Notes: generated by a model not told the origin, from the sequence alone. Positions 33,650 to 42,971 are shown, counted from the stretch's first letter. The stretch: 64,000 bases of DNA from Stenotrophomonas sp. 57 (GCF_030291075.1 NZ_CP127407.1:1548001-1612000); one strand, 5' to 3'. Numbers and translations: made by a program.

Positions 33650-35044
33650 TTGGACATGACCACGAACGAAAAATCAGCCCGCGCACTCCCGGTGCAGGAT
33701 GCGCGTATCTACCCGCGCGGTGGGCTGGATGTGCTGTCGCGGGCCGAAGTGGCCCGCCTGCGCGATGCGTCTGCCGGCGGCATGCACGAACTGCTGCGCC
33801 GCTGCGCGCTGGCCGTGCTGACCAGCGGCAGCGCCTCTGACGATCCGCGCGCCGCGCGCGATCTGTATCCCGATTTCGACATCCAGGTGGCGCAGCAGGA
33901 TCGCGGCGTGCGCATCGACCTGGTCAACGCACCGGCGATGGCCTTCGTCGATGGCGAGATCATCCGCGGTGTCGCCGAACTGCTGTTCGCGGTGGTGCGT
34001 GACCTGGCCTACATGGCCATCGAGATGGGCCCGGCCTACGCGGCCGAACTGGAATCGTCCGAAGGCATCACCAACGCGGTGTTCGGCCTGCTGCGCAACG
34101 CGCGCATCCTCAACCCGGGCGATCCGAACCTGGTGGTGTGCTGGGGCGGCCACTCGATCTCGCGCGACGAATACCTGTACACCAAGCAGGTGGGCTATGA
34201 ACTGGGCCTGCGCGGCCTGGACATCTGCACCGGCTGCGGCCCGGGCGCGATGAAGGGCCCGATGAAGGGGGCCACCATCGCCCATGCCAAGCAGCGCCGT
34301 ACCGTGACGCGCTACATCGGCCTGACCGAGCCGGGCATCATCGCCGCCGAGTCGCCGAACCCGATCGTCAACCACCTGGTGATCATGCCGGACATCGAGA
34401 AGCGCCTGGAGGCCTTCGTCCGCATCGGCCACGGCATCATCGTGTTCGCCGGTGGCGTCGGCACCGCCGAGGAGATCCTGTACCTGCTCGGTATCCTGCT
34501 GCGCGAAGAGAACAAGGACCTGCCATTCCCGCTGATCCTGACCGGCCCGACCGTGGCCGCGCCGTATTTCGAGCAGATCGACCGCTTCATCCGCCTGACC
34601 CTGGGTGATGCCGCCGCCGAGCGCTACGAGATCATCATCGGCGACCCGGTGGCGGTGGCGAAGAAGATGGCTAACGGCATCAAGCGTGTGCGCGAGCACC
34701 GCCTGGCGCAGAAGGACTCGTTCTTCTTCAACTGGTCGATCGAGATTCCGTGGGAGTACCAGCAGCCGTTCGTGCCGACCCATGAGGCGATGGCCGCGCT
34801 GGACCTGCACCACGGGCGTGCACCGCATGCGCTGGCGGCCGACCTGCGCCGGGCGTTTTCGGGCATCGTGGCCGGCAACGTGAAGGAAGACGGCATGCGC
34901 CGCATCGAGGAGTTCGGGCCGTTCCAGATCCATGGCGACCCGGACATGATGCAGGCCCTGGACGCGCTGCTGCGCGCCTTCGTCGAGCAGCGCCGGATGA
35001 AGATCTCCGGCGAATACCAGCCCTGCTACCAGGTGCTGGCCTGA
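33650..35044 (+). CDS. ppnN: nucleotide 5'-monophosphate nucleosidase PpnN (YgdH)
   Basis: Cleaves purine and pyrimidine nucleoside monophosphates to base and ribose-5-phosphate; in E. coli it is stimulated by (p)ppGpp. The product has 464 residues, matching the family (454). The N-terminal half carries LRRCALAVLTSGSASDD and the later AFVDGEIIRGVAELLFAVVR. The LOG-like catalytic domain has TGCGPGAMKGPMKGA and IIVFAGGVGTAEEILYLLG, with Ala in place of the usual Pro before GGVGT. Start: the TTG at 33650 sits nine bases after GAAGGA, while the ATG at 33656 is rather far; either is possible. Confidence 0.9.
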   Translation: MDMTTNEKSARALPVQDARIYPRGGLDVLSRAEVARLRDASAGGMHELLRRCALAVLTSGSASDDPRAARDLYPDFDIQVAQQDRGVRIDLVNAPAMAFVDGEIIRGVAELLFAVVRDLAYMAIEMGPAYAAELESSEGITNAVFGLLRNARILNPGDPNLVVCWGGHSISRDEYLYTKQVGYELGLRGLDICTGCGPGAMKGPMKGATIAHAKQRRTVTRYIGLTEPGIIAAESPNPIVNHLVIMPDIEKRLEAFVRIGHGIIVFAGGVGTAEEILYLLGILLREENKDLPFPLILTGPTVAAPYFEQIDRFIRLTLGDAAAERYEIIIGDPVAVAKKMANGIKRVREHRLAQKDSFFFNWSIEIPWEYQQPFVPTHEAMAALDLHHGRAPHALAADLRRAFSGIVAGNVKEDGMRRIEEFGPFQIHGDPDMMQALDALLRAFVEQRRMKISGEYQPCYQVLA

Positions 35045-35216
35045 CTGGCCCGGGGGCGGATCCGATCGGGCTCCGACCCCGCCACGGGCGGCCGACAGGG
35101 CAGGGGCTGTCAACCCTTTGACGCCTGTCGCCCCGGATTGACCGTTCATCCTGCCGCCGCTTGCCGGTGGCAGGACGATGGCCCATCGTGGCCGTCAACA
35201 CGCTGGGGAGCGTCCA

Positions 35217-35732
35217 ATGTCTTTGCGCCGGGAAAGAGGCTTTACATTGATCGAGTTGATGGTCACGTTGACCGTCTTCGTGATCCTGGCGTCGATCGCT
35301 TATCCCAGCTTCCGCAGCATGATGCGTTCGAACCGCGTAGCGACCACCAGCAATGAGCTGATGGCTCTGACCAATCTGGCGCGAAGCGAAGGTATCCGGA
35401 ACAACCGTGGTGGCGGCGTTTGTGGAAGCGCTGACGGCACCGCTTGCGATGGCAGCTGGTCCAAGGGAGTGCTGGCATGGTCGGATCTTGATGGTGATGG
35501 CCAGTTGGGGGGCAGCGACCCCGTGCTTCGGTTTTCACAGGGCAACCCGCAGCTGAGCGTGGTGGGGCCGACGGGAGCGGTCATTGCGTTCGACGGTCGC
35601 GGCCGCCGCAAGGCCGCTGCAGACCAGTCGCTGGTGCTGTCACCGGATGCCTGCAAGACCGGCGAAGGCAAAAGTACGCTGATCGTCAACCAGTCCGGCC
35701 AGGTCCGGGTGACCAAGGGGACCTGCACATGA
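35217..35732 (+). CDS. fimU: type IV pilus minor pilin, GspH/FimT-FimU type
   Basis: Minor pilin (171 aa) that, with PilV, PilW, PilX and PilY1, primes type IV pilus assembly. The leader MSLRRERG is cleaved before FTLIELMVTLTVFVILASIA, with Glu at +5. The GspH-like C-terminal domain holds a pair of Cys loops (VCGSADGTACDG) and the segment FDGRGRRKA. The ATG at 35217 follows GGGGAG. It heads the pilin operon; the 172 bases upstream carry no other gene, a CCTGCC/GGCAGG hairpin and no clear promoter. Stop overlaps pilV by four bases. FimT is the alternative name. Confidence 0.85.
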   Translation: MSLRRERGFTLIELMVTLTVFVILASIAYPSFRSMMRSNRVATTSNELMALTNLARSEGIRNNRGGGVCGSADGTACDGSWSKGVLAWSDLDGDGQLGGSDPVLRFSQGNPQLSVVGPTGAVIAFDGRGRRKAAADQSLVLSPDACKTGEGKSTLIVNQSGQVRVTKGTCT

Positions 35733-36226
35733 GCCGTCGCAATCTTGCCCGCCCGCGTTCTTCGCAGGGCGGTTTCAGTCTGATCGAAGTGATGGTCGCG
35801 GTACTGATCCTGGCGTTCGGCCTGCTGGGCTTTGCGTTGCTCCAGACCACCAATGTCCGCTTCGTACAGAGCGCGAATTACCGTACGCAGGCCACCAACC
35901 TGGCCAACGATCTGATTGAAATGATGCGTGCGCAGCGCACCGATACCTTGGCTGGCGGTGCCTATTCGGGCGCTTCGTTCGCGGCCGGGTCGGTCACAGC
36001 CCGCGGCGCCTGTGCCTGGCCGACCGGAGCAGCGGTGACGCCGAAAACCAATGTTGCCCGTTGGCAGTGTGAAGTCGTCAAGACCCTTGGCGAGAAGGCC
36101 AGTGCGCAGGTGACTTTCACACAGAGCACCGGTCAGGTCAGTGTCGCGATCACATGGGGAGACCAGCGGTGGGATCCTGAGAATCCCGACAGCCTCACCA
36201 CCTTTGGCCTGACCACCTTCCTGTGA
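35729..36226 (+). CDS. pilV: type IV pilus minor pilin PilV
   Basis: 165 residues. The leader MSRRNLARPRSSQGG precedes FSLIEVMVAVLILAFGLLGF, the hallmark PilV N-terminus with Glu at +5. The middle segment NYRTQATNLANDLIEMMRAQ is also typical, followed by a beta domain with two Cys (GACAWP, RWQCEVV). The start overlaps the fimU stop (ATGA) and the stop overlaps the pilW start (GTGA). Confidence 0.9.
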   Translation: MSRRNLARPRSSQGGFSLIEVMVAVLILAFGLLGFALLQTTNVRFVQSANYRTQATNLANDLIEMMRAQRTDTLAGGAYSGASFAAGSVTARGACAWPTGAAVTPKTNVARWQCEVVKTLGEKASAQVTFTQSTGQVSVAITWGDQRWDPENPDSLTTFGLTTFL

Positions 36227-37392
36227 ACGCTTCCATGAGTCCGTCCTTGCGCGCCCGCGGTCTGTCGCTGATTGAACTGATGATCGCCATGGTCATCGGT
36301 TTGGTGCTGATGCTGGGCATCACCCAGATCTTCATTGCATCGCGCGCTGCTTCGCGACTTTCCGAAGGTGCCGCCAGGACCCAGGAGAACGCGCGATTTG
36401 CCTTGGACTTCCTGCAGCGTGATCTACGCATGGCGGGGCATTTTGGTTGCGTGAACGATCAGGCGCATCTGATCAAGAATACCGGTGATGTGCGCTACAA
36501 CCTGGGTATCGCCTCGGGTAGCGGTGATCCGCTGGACTTCTCGGTGCCGATCCAGGGCTATGAGGCGGCAGGGACGGCGCCGACCGATACCTTGACTCTC
36601 GGGAGAGCGTGGAGCGGGGCAGGCTCCGTACCCAAGAGCATCGCCGACCTGACACCAAAGCCGCTGCCCGGCAGCGACATCCTGGTGCTGCGTCTGCTCA
36701 GCGCCGAGGGCGCTGTCGTGACCGGGGCCAGCGTGGATGGAGCGACGACCACGTTGAGCGTATCCAAGGAGGGCATGGCGCGCCTGAAGGCCAATGCTGC
36801 AGGGACCCCAACCGTGTTCGCATTGGCTGATTGCACACGTGCCGACGTGTTCACCGGCTCCTCGACCGAGACCACCGTGAAGGTCGACAAGGTTGACCTG
36901 ACCAGCTATTCGGTGAACAACGCGATGACCATGCTTTACCGGGCCGATGGTCTGGTGTACTACATCGCAGCCAACGTCAACAACGAACCGGCACTTTACA
37001 GGGCGCGCGCGAATGGCGCCGGTGGCTATGCGGCAGGTGAGGAACTGGTCGAGGGCATCGAGAACATGCAGTTGCTGTATGGTCTGGACGCAACGACGGA
37101 CATCGCTCTGGCGACGCCGCCGACCGGGCGCATTGTCGATCAGTTTGTGGCCAGCAGTGTCAGTACAGCGAGGGATGCAACGGCAACGGCAGCGTGGCGT
37201 CGCGTTGGCATGGTGCAGGTGGGTCTGCTGGCCAGGAGCCCGCAACGTGCTTCGGCCGAAGCGCCGGGTACTGCCGATACATATCTGGGGGTGCTTGGGG
37301 TGACCATTGCTCCGGGCGCTCCCTATGACCAGCGCCATCGCGGCGTCTATGAAGTCTCCGTTGCGCTCCGCAACCGCCTGTTCGGGAACTGA
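36223..37392 (+). CDS. pilW: type IV pilus minor pilin PilW
   Basis: 389 residues, large as usual for PilW. The leader ends in RARG before LSLIELMIAMVIGLVLMLG. The helix continues EGAARTQENARFALDFLQRD. The C-terminal half is a beta-rich domain that ends YDQRHRGVYEVSVALRNRLF, the typical PilW ending. The GTG at 36223 overlaps the pilV stop; an internal ATG four codons later is possible. The next gene, pilX, begins five bases after the stop. Confidence 0.9.
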   Translation: MNASMSPSLRARGLSLIELMIAMVIGLVLMLGITQIFIASRAASRLSEGAARTQENARFALDFLQRDLRMAGHFGCVNDQAHLIKNTGDVRYNLGIASGSGDPLDFSVPIQGYEAAGTAPTDTLTLGRAWSGAGSVPKSIADLTPKPLPGSDILVLRLLSAEGAVVTGASVDGATTTLSVSKEGMARLKANAAGTPTVFALADCTRADVFTGSSTETTVKVDKVDLTSYSVNNAMTMLYRADGLVYYIAANVNNEPALYRARANGAGGYAAGEELVEGIENMQLLYGLDATTDIALATPPTGRIVDQFVASSVSTARDATATAAWRRVGMVQVGLLARSPQRASAEAPGTADTYLGVLGVTIAPGAPYDQRHRGVYEVSVALRNRLFGN

Positions 37393-37397
37393 CGACC

Positions 37398-37919
37398 ATG
37401 CGTGCATCCACTCGATCCCTGCGCAGTTCCTTTTCCCGCCCTGCCCGCCAGCGCGGTGCCGTACTCTATGTCGCGCTGATCCTGCTGATATTGCTGGCCC
37501 TGCTCGGGGTGATCGGCATGCAGGTCGCTGGCATGCAGGAGCGCATGGCCTCGGGCTACCGTGCCGGCAGCCTTGCTTTCCAGAATGCCGAGGGGGCGGC
37601 CCGAGGTGCCGAGAATGCGGTGGAAAGAATCGCCAACCGGCAGTCTGCGGGCGACAGCCCGGTGTTGAGTTCCGCAGACATCGATCAGCGCTGCGACGAC
37701 GGCTTCGATCCGTCCGATTGGGTCGCCAAAACCACGTTGGGTAGCAAGCCGGCGATAAAGGTCCGGCAGATCCAGGGGTGCATCCAGGGGGAGGGTGCAT
37801 TGGACATGGGCAAACCGCTGGAAACCGCTACGCCGGTCTACCAGATAACGACTTACGCCAGCGATACGACCTCAGACGCGACCTCGCGCTCGGCGATCGA
37901 TACCGTATTCAAGCTGTGA
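37398..37919 (+). CDS. pilX: type IV pilus minor pilin PilX
   Basis: 173 residues. The N-terminus RQRGAVLYVALILLILLALL then GVIGMQVAGMQERMASGYRA is the PilX pattern, without the Glu at +5 found in other pilins, as is normal for PilX, which is thought to cap the minor pilin complex. Two Cys (DQRCDDGF, IQGCIQG) may form a disulfide. pilY1 starts 13 bases later behind GGGGAG. Confidence 0.87.
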   Translation: MRASTRSLRSSFSRPARQRGAVLYVALILLILLALLGVIGMQVAGMQERMASGYRAGSLAFQNAEGAARGAENAVERIANRQSAGDSPVLSSADIDQRCDDGFDPSDWVAKTTLGSKPAIKVRQIQGCIQGEGALDMGKPLETATPVYQITTYASDTTSDATSRSAIDTVFKL

Positions 37920-37932
37920 GGGTGGGGAGCCC

Positions 37933-40900
37933 ATGAACACGCGAAATCGTAGAATTCTGGCGGGCGTTGGGTTCGCCGTTCTTGCCGCCGGCGGCTACCT
38001 TGTGCATACGCTCATGGCCGCACAGGCGCAGGGTGTTCTTGCGCAGGAACCGATGAATGTGCAGGTGCAGACGCCACCGGCCTTCATCATGGCGGTGGAT
38101 GACTCCAATTCGATGATGTTCGAGCGCATGTTCCCGGGCGGCGATGGTCGCATGATCTGGAACAGCTCGACTGGGAGCTTCTTCAGCGCAGCCGGGCGAT
38201 TCAGCGACATCGGGTCGAACTGCTATGACAGGAACAATAATGCATACGCGGATTGCTACCTCTACCTTTATCCGCATAGTGACTTCAATTCCAACTATAG
38301 TGCGGGCCAGGCGATTCCGCCGTTGGACATCTTCGGGTTTGCCCGCTCACACGTCTACAACGCGAGCTACTTCAATCCAGCGGTTACCTACCGTCCCTGG
38401 ATCAAGGCGGACGGAACACGCTGGGACGACGCCAAGCCGACCGCTGCATTTGTTGATCCTCGCTCTGGCTTCCCTGGGAACAAGATTTCGTATGACGTGA
38501 CGAGCGTCCGCTCGCGCTCAGGTGAAGGGTTCCAGTTCGTCAACGGCATGCGGATCCCGGATCTGAAGGGCACCGACAACCGTTATTACCGCAATGGCAG
38601 CTGGCAGACGGCGGCGCGCAACATTACGTCCTCGGTCAAGTACGGTGTGGAGTACTACCCTGCAACGTTCTATCTGCCAGAGAATGCGCCTGCGCCCTAT
38701 GGTTACAAGAGTGATGACACTAGTCGTCCGGTGATCACCGGTGCCTGCGGGCCCAACTGTAATCTCCGCCGCTACCAGATCAAGAGCGAGAACTACAGCA
38801 TTGTCGGCGCCTATGGCTTGGCGATCCAGAACTTCGCCAACTGGTTCCAGTACCACCGCAACCGCACGCTGGCCATCGTTGGTGCGTCGGTGGAGGCTCT
38901 GTATGGCGTCGACAACATGCGCGTGGGCTACTTCACGATCAACGACCTGAAGAACGTGAAAATGCACGACCTGGTCACCAATCGTGCCGATCTGTATACG
39001 CAGATCTATGCGTTGAATCCGATCAGCGGCACGCCCAACCGTCGTGCCGTGGAGTATCTGGCCGAACAGTTCCGTCGCACCGACGACGGCGCACCGGTGA
39101 TCCGCGCTTGCCAGCGCAATGGTGGCATGTTGTTTACCGATGGTTACACCAATTCGGGCAATACGCCCAATGGCTCGTTCAACAATGCTGACGGGGTCAA
39201 CTCGACCCATCTTCCAACCATTCCCTTCGCGGACGCCTATAGCAACACGATGGCCGACGTCACGGCTGCCTACTATGCGGGCAGCAAAACACCGCTGCGT
39301 TCGGACACGGGCTTCGCCAAGGGGCAGGTGCCGGTGGATGAGAAGTGCGCGACGCTGGACAAGAGTACCGCGGAATGGAAGCGACTCGATTGCCAGACCG
39401 ATCTGCACATGAACTTCTACGGCGTCACGCTCGGCGCGCAGGGGCGCATCTATGGCGTCAATGCCGCTGCAACGGCCGATCCGTTTAACAATCCGCCGAA
39501 CTGGAACAGCAATCCGGATCCGTCGAAGGTTGACGATGGCACGGTTGTCGACGAGATCTGGCACGCTGCGTTGAATAGCCGCGGCGAGTTCATCAATGCA
39601 CAGACGCCCAATGATGTAACGGTCGCCATGCGTCGCGTACTGGAGTCGATCACCAGTGGCAAGTCGCCATCGGGAACGCTTGGCATGACCGGTGCGCGTA
39701 TCGGTGCGGGTTCCTTGTCGGTGACGCCCAGCTATGACATCCGCAATGGCGCGACGGACTGGTCGAGCACGCTGAAGGCCTCGACGGTGAAGGTCAACAG
39801 CGACCAGGTGGCGGTGTTCAGTGAGGCCTGGGAGGCGTCTGCGAAGCTGTCCTCGACGGGTCGCCGCATCGTTGCCAACAAGGCAGGCGCGGTCGTCGAC
39901 TTCGGTGAGGCCAATATCAGTCTGGCCGACCTGTGCAACAAGCCCGATGGCAAGTACGCCACGATGCTGGTGTGTTCAGATGCAAAGCTGAAGGCAATTG
40001 ACGCCGATCTGAGTTCCGCCATTCGCTACCTCAAGGCCGACGTGTTGACCGAAAAGCGTAACGGTGGCAAGTACCGTGACCGCACGACACCGCTGGGCGA
40101 CATTGTCACATCCGCTCCCGTGGTGAGTTCGCCCGTGGACGACTATGGCTACCGCCAGCTCGGTGGTGACTACGCGGTCAGCTACGCCAAGTATCTTGAA
40201 ACCAAGGCGAAGGGGCGTCGCTACATGGTCTACGTCGGTGCCAACGACGGCATGCTCCACGCCTTCGACGGCGGAATGGGCGCATCCGGCGAGATGGACA
40301 GTTCGGGTGGTCGCGAGAGCTTCGCCTACATCCCGGCAACCGCGCTCGGTCACATGGCCAACCTGTTGTTCCCCTACAAGTCAGACAGCAAGGATCAGAC
40401 GTTCCGGCATCGTTACTACGTGGACGGACCGATCACTGTTTCGGACATGTTGAATGGCAGTAGCTGGCAGACCGGTCTGGTGGGTACTGCCGGTGCAGGC
40501 GGTCGCTCGGTGTTCGCGCTGGATGTCAGTACACCGGATAGCTTCGGAACCGCCCAAGTGCTGTGGGAAATCAACGACATCAATCCGTCGCTGTCCGAAG
40601 ACGTGCGAAACAACATTGGCTTTGTCCTTGGCAAGCCGGTAATCGTGCCGGTGAGGGAGGGCAACGGTATCGCGTGGAAGGCCATCTTCGGCAATGGCTA
40701 CAACAGCCTCAATCGCAAGGCGGTCCTGTTTGTGGTGGACATGGCAAGTGGCCGAGTGCGTACGATCCAGGCCGCCGAGGGTAGCTCGGCAAGTGCAATC
40801 AGTGGCGACAACGGCCTTGGCAACGTGGTGGTGGTGGACCGTTGGCAGGGCGACAAGCAGGATGTCAGGGGGCGTGATGGCCTGGCTGATACCGTGTACG

Positions 40901-41703
40901 CGGCCGATCAGCGTGGTGCCATTTGGAAGTTCGACCTGACGGACGGCACGAACGCCGCGGTGTCTGTACCCGTGTTTACCACCAGGGTTGCGCAGGATAC
41001 CGATGGTCGTAGCTACCGACAGCCGATTACTGGTGGCATGACGGCTGCGACAGGACCTTCCGGCGGCGTGATGCTCTACTTCGGCACGGGAAGCTTCTCG
41101 TTCTACTCGGACAAGGATGACAAGAGCCAACAGGCGCTGTACGCGGTGAACGACACCTCTGGCAAGCGCGCGGCAACGACGTTGACGGCAGGCAATCTGG
41201 TGCAGTACACAGCGGATACCCCGGCGGTAGGCGCGGAGGCGCGCAGTATCGTGGCAGGCAGTTCGCCCGTCGGTTCCCGCGGTTGGATGATCAATCTGCC
41301 CAACGGCAATGGTGAGCGGTTCGTCGGAAACCCGCTGCTGGTGAGTGGCATCATGTTCATGCCGACCTATGTACCCAATGTGGAAAGTGTTGGTTGCTCG
41401 ACAAGTGGCTCCAACTGGTTGTTCGGCGTTTCCTCGCTCACGGGTGTGCCAGCGCTGGAGAACGTGCGGACCGGTTCGCCGAAGGGCAGCAAGCCGGCGC
41501 AGGGAACGGCGGGTATCGCACTGAAGAGCGAAGGCACTGCGCCGATCCGTGATGTGTCGTTGTCGGTCATGCCACGACTGGGGAGTGGTAAAGAGGGGCC
41601 GCCCGGCGGCAGTTCGTGCTGGATGGTGGTTGGTGCCGCAGGGAGCCAGTCGCTCTATCTTCCGTATCCCTGTGGTCGCCAGTCCTGGCGCCAACTCCAA
41701 TGA
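37933..41703 (+). CDS. pilY1: pilus tip adhesin/assembly factor PilY1
   Basis: 1256-residue secreted protein at the pilus tip. A signal-like N-terminus precedes FIMAVDDSNSMMFERMF, where D56-x-S58-x-S60 is a von Willebrand A MIDAS metal site. The C-terminal third is the PilY1 beta-propeller (KGRRYMVYVGANDGMLHAFD at about 758-777, then the GRRYxVYVG and AADQRGAIWKFDL blades). The calcium loop normally written DxDxDGxxD is less regular here (DRWQGDKQDVRGRDGLAD). Codons are less GC-biased than in flanking genes, with many T/A third positions. The stop overlaps an in-frame ATG of the pilE reading. Confidence 0.9.
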   Translation: MNTRNRRILAGVGFAVLAAGGYLVHTLMAAQAQGVLAQEPMNVQVQTPPAFIMAVDDSNSMMFERMFPGGDGRMIWNSSTGSFFSAAGRFSDIGSNCYDRNNNAYADCYLYLYPHSDFNSNYSAGQAIPPLDIFGFARSHVYNASYFNPAVTYRPWIKADGTRWDDAKPTAAFVDPRSGFPGNKISYDVTSVRSRSGEGFQFVNGMRIPDLKGTDNRYYRNGSWQTAARNITSSVKYGVEYYPATFYLPENAPAPYGYKSDDTSRPVITGACGPNCNLRRYQIKSENYSIVGAYGLAIQNFANWFQYHRNRTLAIVGASVEALYGVDNMRVGYFTINDLKNVKMHDLVTNRADLYTQIYALNPISGTPNRRAVEYLAEQFRRTDDGAPVIRACQRNGGMLFTDGYTNSGNTPNGSFNNADGVNSTHLPTIPFADAYSNTMADVTAAYYAGSKTPLRSDTGFAKGQVPVDEKCATLDKSTAEWKRLDCQTDLHMNFYGVTLGAQGRIYGVNAAATADPFNNPPNWNSNPDPSKVDDGTVVDEIWHAALNSRGEFINAQTPNDVTVAMRRVLESITSGKSPSGTLGMTGARIGAGSLSVTPSYDIRNGATDWSSTLKASTVKVNSDQVAVFSEAWEASAKLSSTGRRIVANKAGAVVDFGEANISLADLCNKPDGKYATMLVCSDAKLKAIDADLSSAIRYLKADVLTEKRNGGKYRDRTTPLGDIVTSAPVVSSPVDDYGYRQLGGDYAVSYAKYLETKAKGRRYMVYVGANDGMLHAFDGGMGASGEMDSSGGRESFAYIPATALGHMANLLFPYKSDSKDQTFRHRYYVDGPITVSDMLNGSSWQTGLVGTAGAGGRSVFALDVSTPDSFGTAQVLWEINDINPSLSEDVRNNIGFVLGKPVIVPVREGNGIAWKAIFGNGYNSLNRKAVLFVVDMASGRVRTIQAAEGSSASAISGDNGLGNVVVVDRWQGDKQDVRGRDGLADTVYAADQRGAIWKFDLTDGTNAAVSVPVFTTRVAQDTDGRSYRQPITGGMTAATGPSGGVMLYFGTGSFSFYSDKDDKSQQALYAVNDTSGKRAATTLTAGNLVQYTADTPAVGAEARSIVAGSSPVGSRGWMINLPNGNGERFVGNPLLVSGIMFMPTYVPNVESVGCSTSGSNWLFGVSSLTGVPALENVRTGSPKGSKPAQGTAGIALKSEGTAPIRDVSLSVMPRLGSGKEGPPGGSSCWMVVGAAGSQSLYLPYPCGRQSWRQLQ

Positions 41704-41726
41704 TTACGATGCGAGGAACTCCTTCC

Positions 41727-42134
41727 ATGTCGACCATGACCTCGCCTCGTCGGTTGGGCGGTTTCACACTGATTGAGTTGATGGTGGTGGTAATCGTCAT
41801 CGGCATCCTGGCCGCGGTCGTCATTCCGTCATATCAGGAGTACGTGCGCCGGTCACACCGCGCGGTTGCGAAGGCGGATCTTGCTGAGTACGCGCAGCGT
41901 GCCGAGCGCTATCATTCAAGCAACAATTCCTACTCGGGCTTCACGCTCCCGAGCAAGGTCTCGCCACGCGAGGGGGGGACTGTCCGCTACAATCTGGAGT
42001 TCAAGGGGGATGGCGCAACCTTCACCATCGCCGCCAGCCCGCAGGGCGCCCAGGCAAAGGATAGTTGCGGCAAGCTGAGCCTTGATCAGGCCAATCGCAA
42101 GACCGCAGAGGGCACGCTGTCCGATTGCTGGTAA
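41727..42134 (+). CDS. pilE: type IV pilin PilE (minor pilin)
   Basis: 135 residues with leader MSTMTSPRRLGG before FTLIELMVVVIVIGILAAVV and IPSYQEYVRRSHRAVAKADL, the classic PilE helix. The C-terminal loop is closed by two Cys (DSCGKL and the final DCW). I chose the ATG at 41727 because GAGGAA is nine bases upstream; an ATG at 41700 overlapping the pilY1 stop would add nine residues. It is the last gene of the minor-pilin operon; no hairpin is seen before the tRNA promoter. Confidence 0.88.
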   Translation: MSTMTSPRRLGGFTLIELMVVVIVIGILAAVVIPSYQEYVRRSHRAVAKADLAEYAQRAERYHSSNNSYSGFTLPSKVSPREGGTVRYNLEFKGDGATFTIAASPQGAQAKDSCGKLSLDQANRKTAEGTLSDCW

Positions 42135-42141
42135 AAAGATG

Positions 42142-42170
42142 TTGATCTTCACGTAAACGCTCAGTACAAT
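42142..42170 (+). promoter_or_regulatory. tRNA-Asn promoter
   Basis: TTGATC and TACAAT separated by 17 bases, ten bases before the tRNA. The GCGCC(T)CCCC run before the gene resembles a discriminator for stringent control. Confidence 0.7.
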
Positions 42171-42180
42171 GCGCCTCCCC

Positions 42181-42257
42181 GCCCGAATAGCTCAGCCGGT
42201 TAGAGCACTTGACTGTTAATCAGGGGGTCGTTGGTTCGAGTCCAACTTCGGGCGCCA
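42181..42257 (+). tRNA. tRNA-Asn (GTT)
   Basis: Cloverleaf of 77 nt with encoded CCA. The acceptor GCCCGAA pairs with TTCGGGC, the anticodon GTT is at 42215-42217 in CTGTTAA, and the T-loop is GGTTCGAGTCC. It lies just beyond the less GC-rich pilin cluster. Confidence 0.97.
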
Positions 42258-42264
42258 GATACTG

Positions 42265-42297
42265 CAAAAGCCGCGAGAAATCGCGGCTTTTGTTTTT
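42265..42297 (+). terminator. terminator of tRNA-Asn
   Basis: Perfect 12-bp stem CAAAAGCCGCGA / TCGCGGCTTTTG with loop GAAA, followed by TTTTT. Confidence 0.93.
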
Positions 42298-42305
42298 GCC
42301 TGGCA

Positions 42306-42842
42306 TCAGCACGGCAGGTCGCGATCAACGCGCTCACTGCGCGTGCGTCCGCCGTTGTTGACCACCAGCCGGCCATGCAGACGGTTGCCTGCACAGATGC
42401 GCAAGGTCAGGTTGGAGCCGGGGCTGCGTCCGTCCGCGTGGAAGAACAGTTGCGGGCGCCCGCTGCTGGCTTCTGCGGCGATCCGGACGTCGGCGTGCCC
42501 GCGTTGATATACCAGAACAGCGTCGGGCGAGGGCGGCGGCTTCCGGCGGTCGCCGCTTCGATAGATGATCCAGCCCTGGCTCCAGTCGCTGGCGCAGCCC
42601 CACCCATCGTTGCTGGCACACATGCCGATGAGCTCGCGGCGTTTCAGGGCCTCGCTGCGCGCGCCGGAAAGGCTGGCATGCAGGGTCAGCTGAAGGGCGT
42701 CGGCACGCTGCCGCAGCAGCAGCGTCTGCAGCGTGGGCCAGCTGGCGCCCAGCAGTACGGCAACGACGATCATCACCACCAGCAGTTCGACCAGATGCAT
42801 GCCGCGTAGGGCTGAACGCGAGGGAGTAGGGAGGAAATGCAT
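42306..42842 (-). CDS. fimT: FimT-like pseudopilin with C-terminal GRxR motif
   Basis: 178-residue GspH/FimT pseudopilin on the opposite strand from the pilin operon. The leader ends in G14; the helix is [20 protein letters not shown] with Glu at +5. One Cys pair (C75, C83) lies in [19 protein letters not shown]. Near the C-terminus GRTR (165-168) matches the GRxR DNA-contact motif reported for competence FimT of Legionella. I therefore favour a role in DNA uptake over pilus structure. It is a single-gene unit between tRNA-Asn and uvrB, transcribed away from uvrB. Confidence 0.78.
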   Translation of the reverse strand: MHFLPTPSRSALRGMHLVELLVVMIVVAVLLGASWPTLQTLLLRQRADALQLTLHASLSGARSEALKRRELIGMCASNDGWGCASDWSQGWIIYRSGDRRKPPPSPDAVLVYQRGHADVRIAAEASSGRPQLFFHADGRSPGSNLTLRICAGNRLHGRLVVNNGGRTRSERVDRDLPC

Positions 42843-42971
42843 GGGCTCAAGCGTCCCTGCCCAGGGACAGTGCCGCCATCAGGCGCCGCCGCGCCCACCC
42901 GTCCGGAAACTCCTCAGCCGGCCGTCACCCCTTGCCCCGTATACTCACTGGCCCCGGGAACTGGCAACACC

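Noticed and set aside
42306..42842. Part of the pilV-W-X-Y1-E operon
   Set aside because: It is on the opposite strand and separated from it by tRNA-Asn and a terminator, so it is an independent unit.
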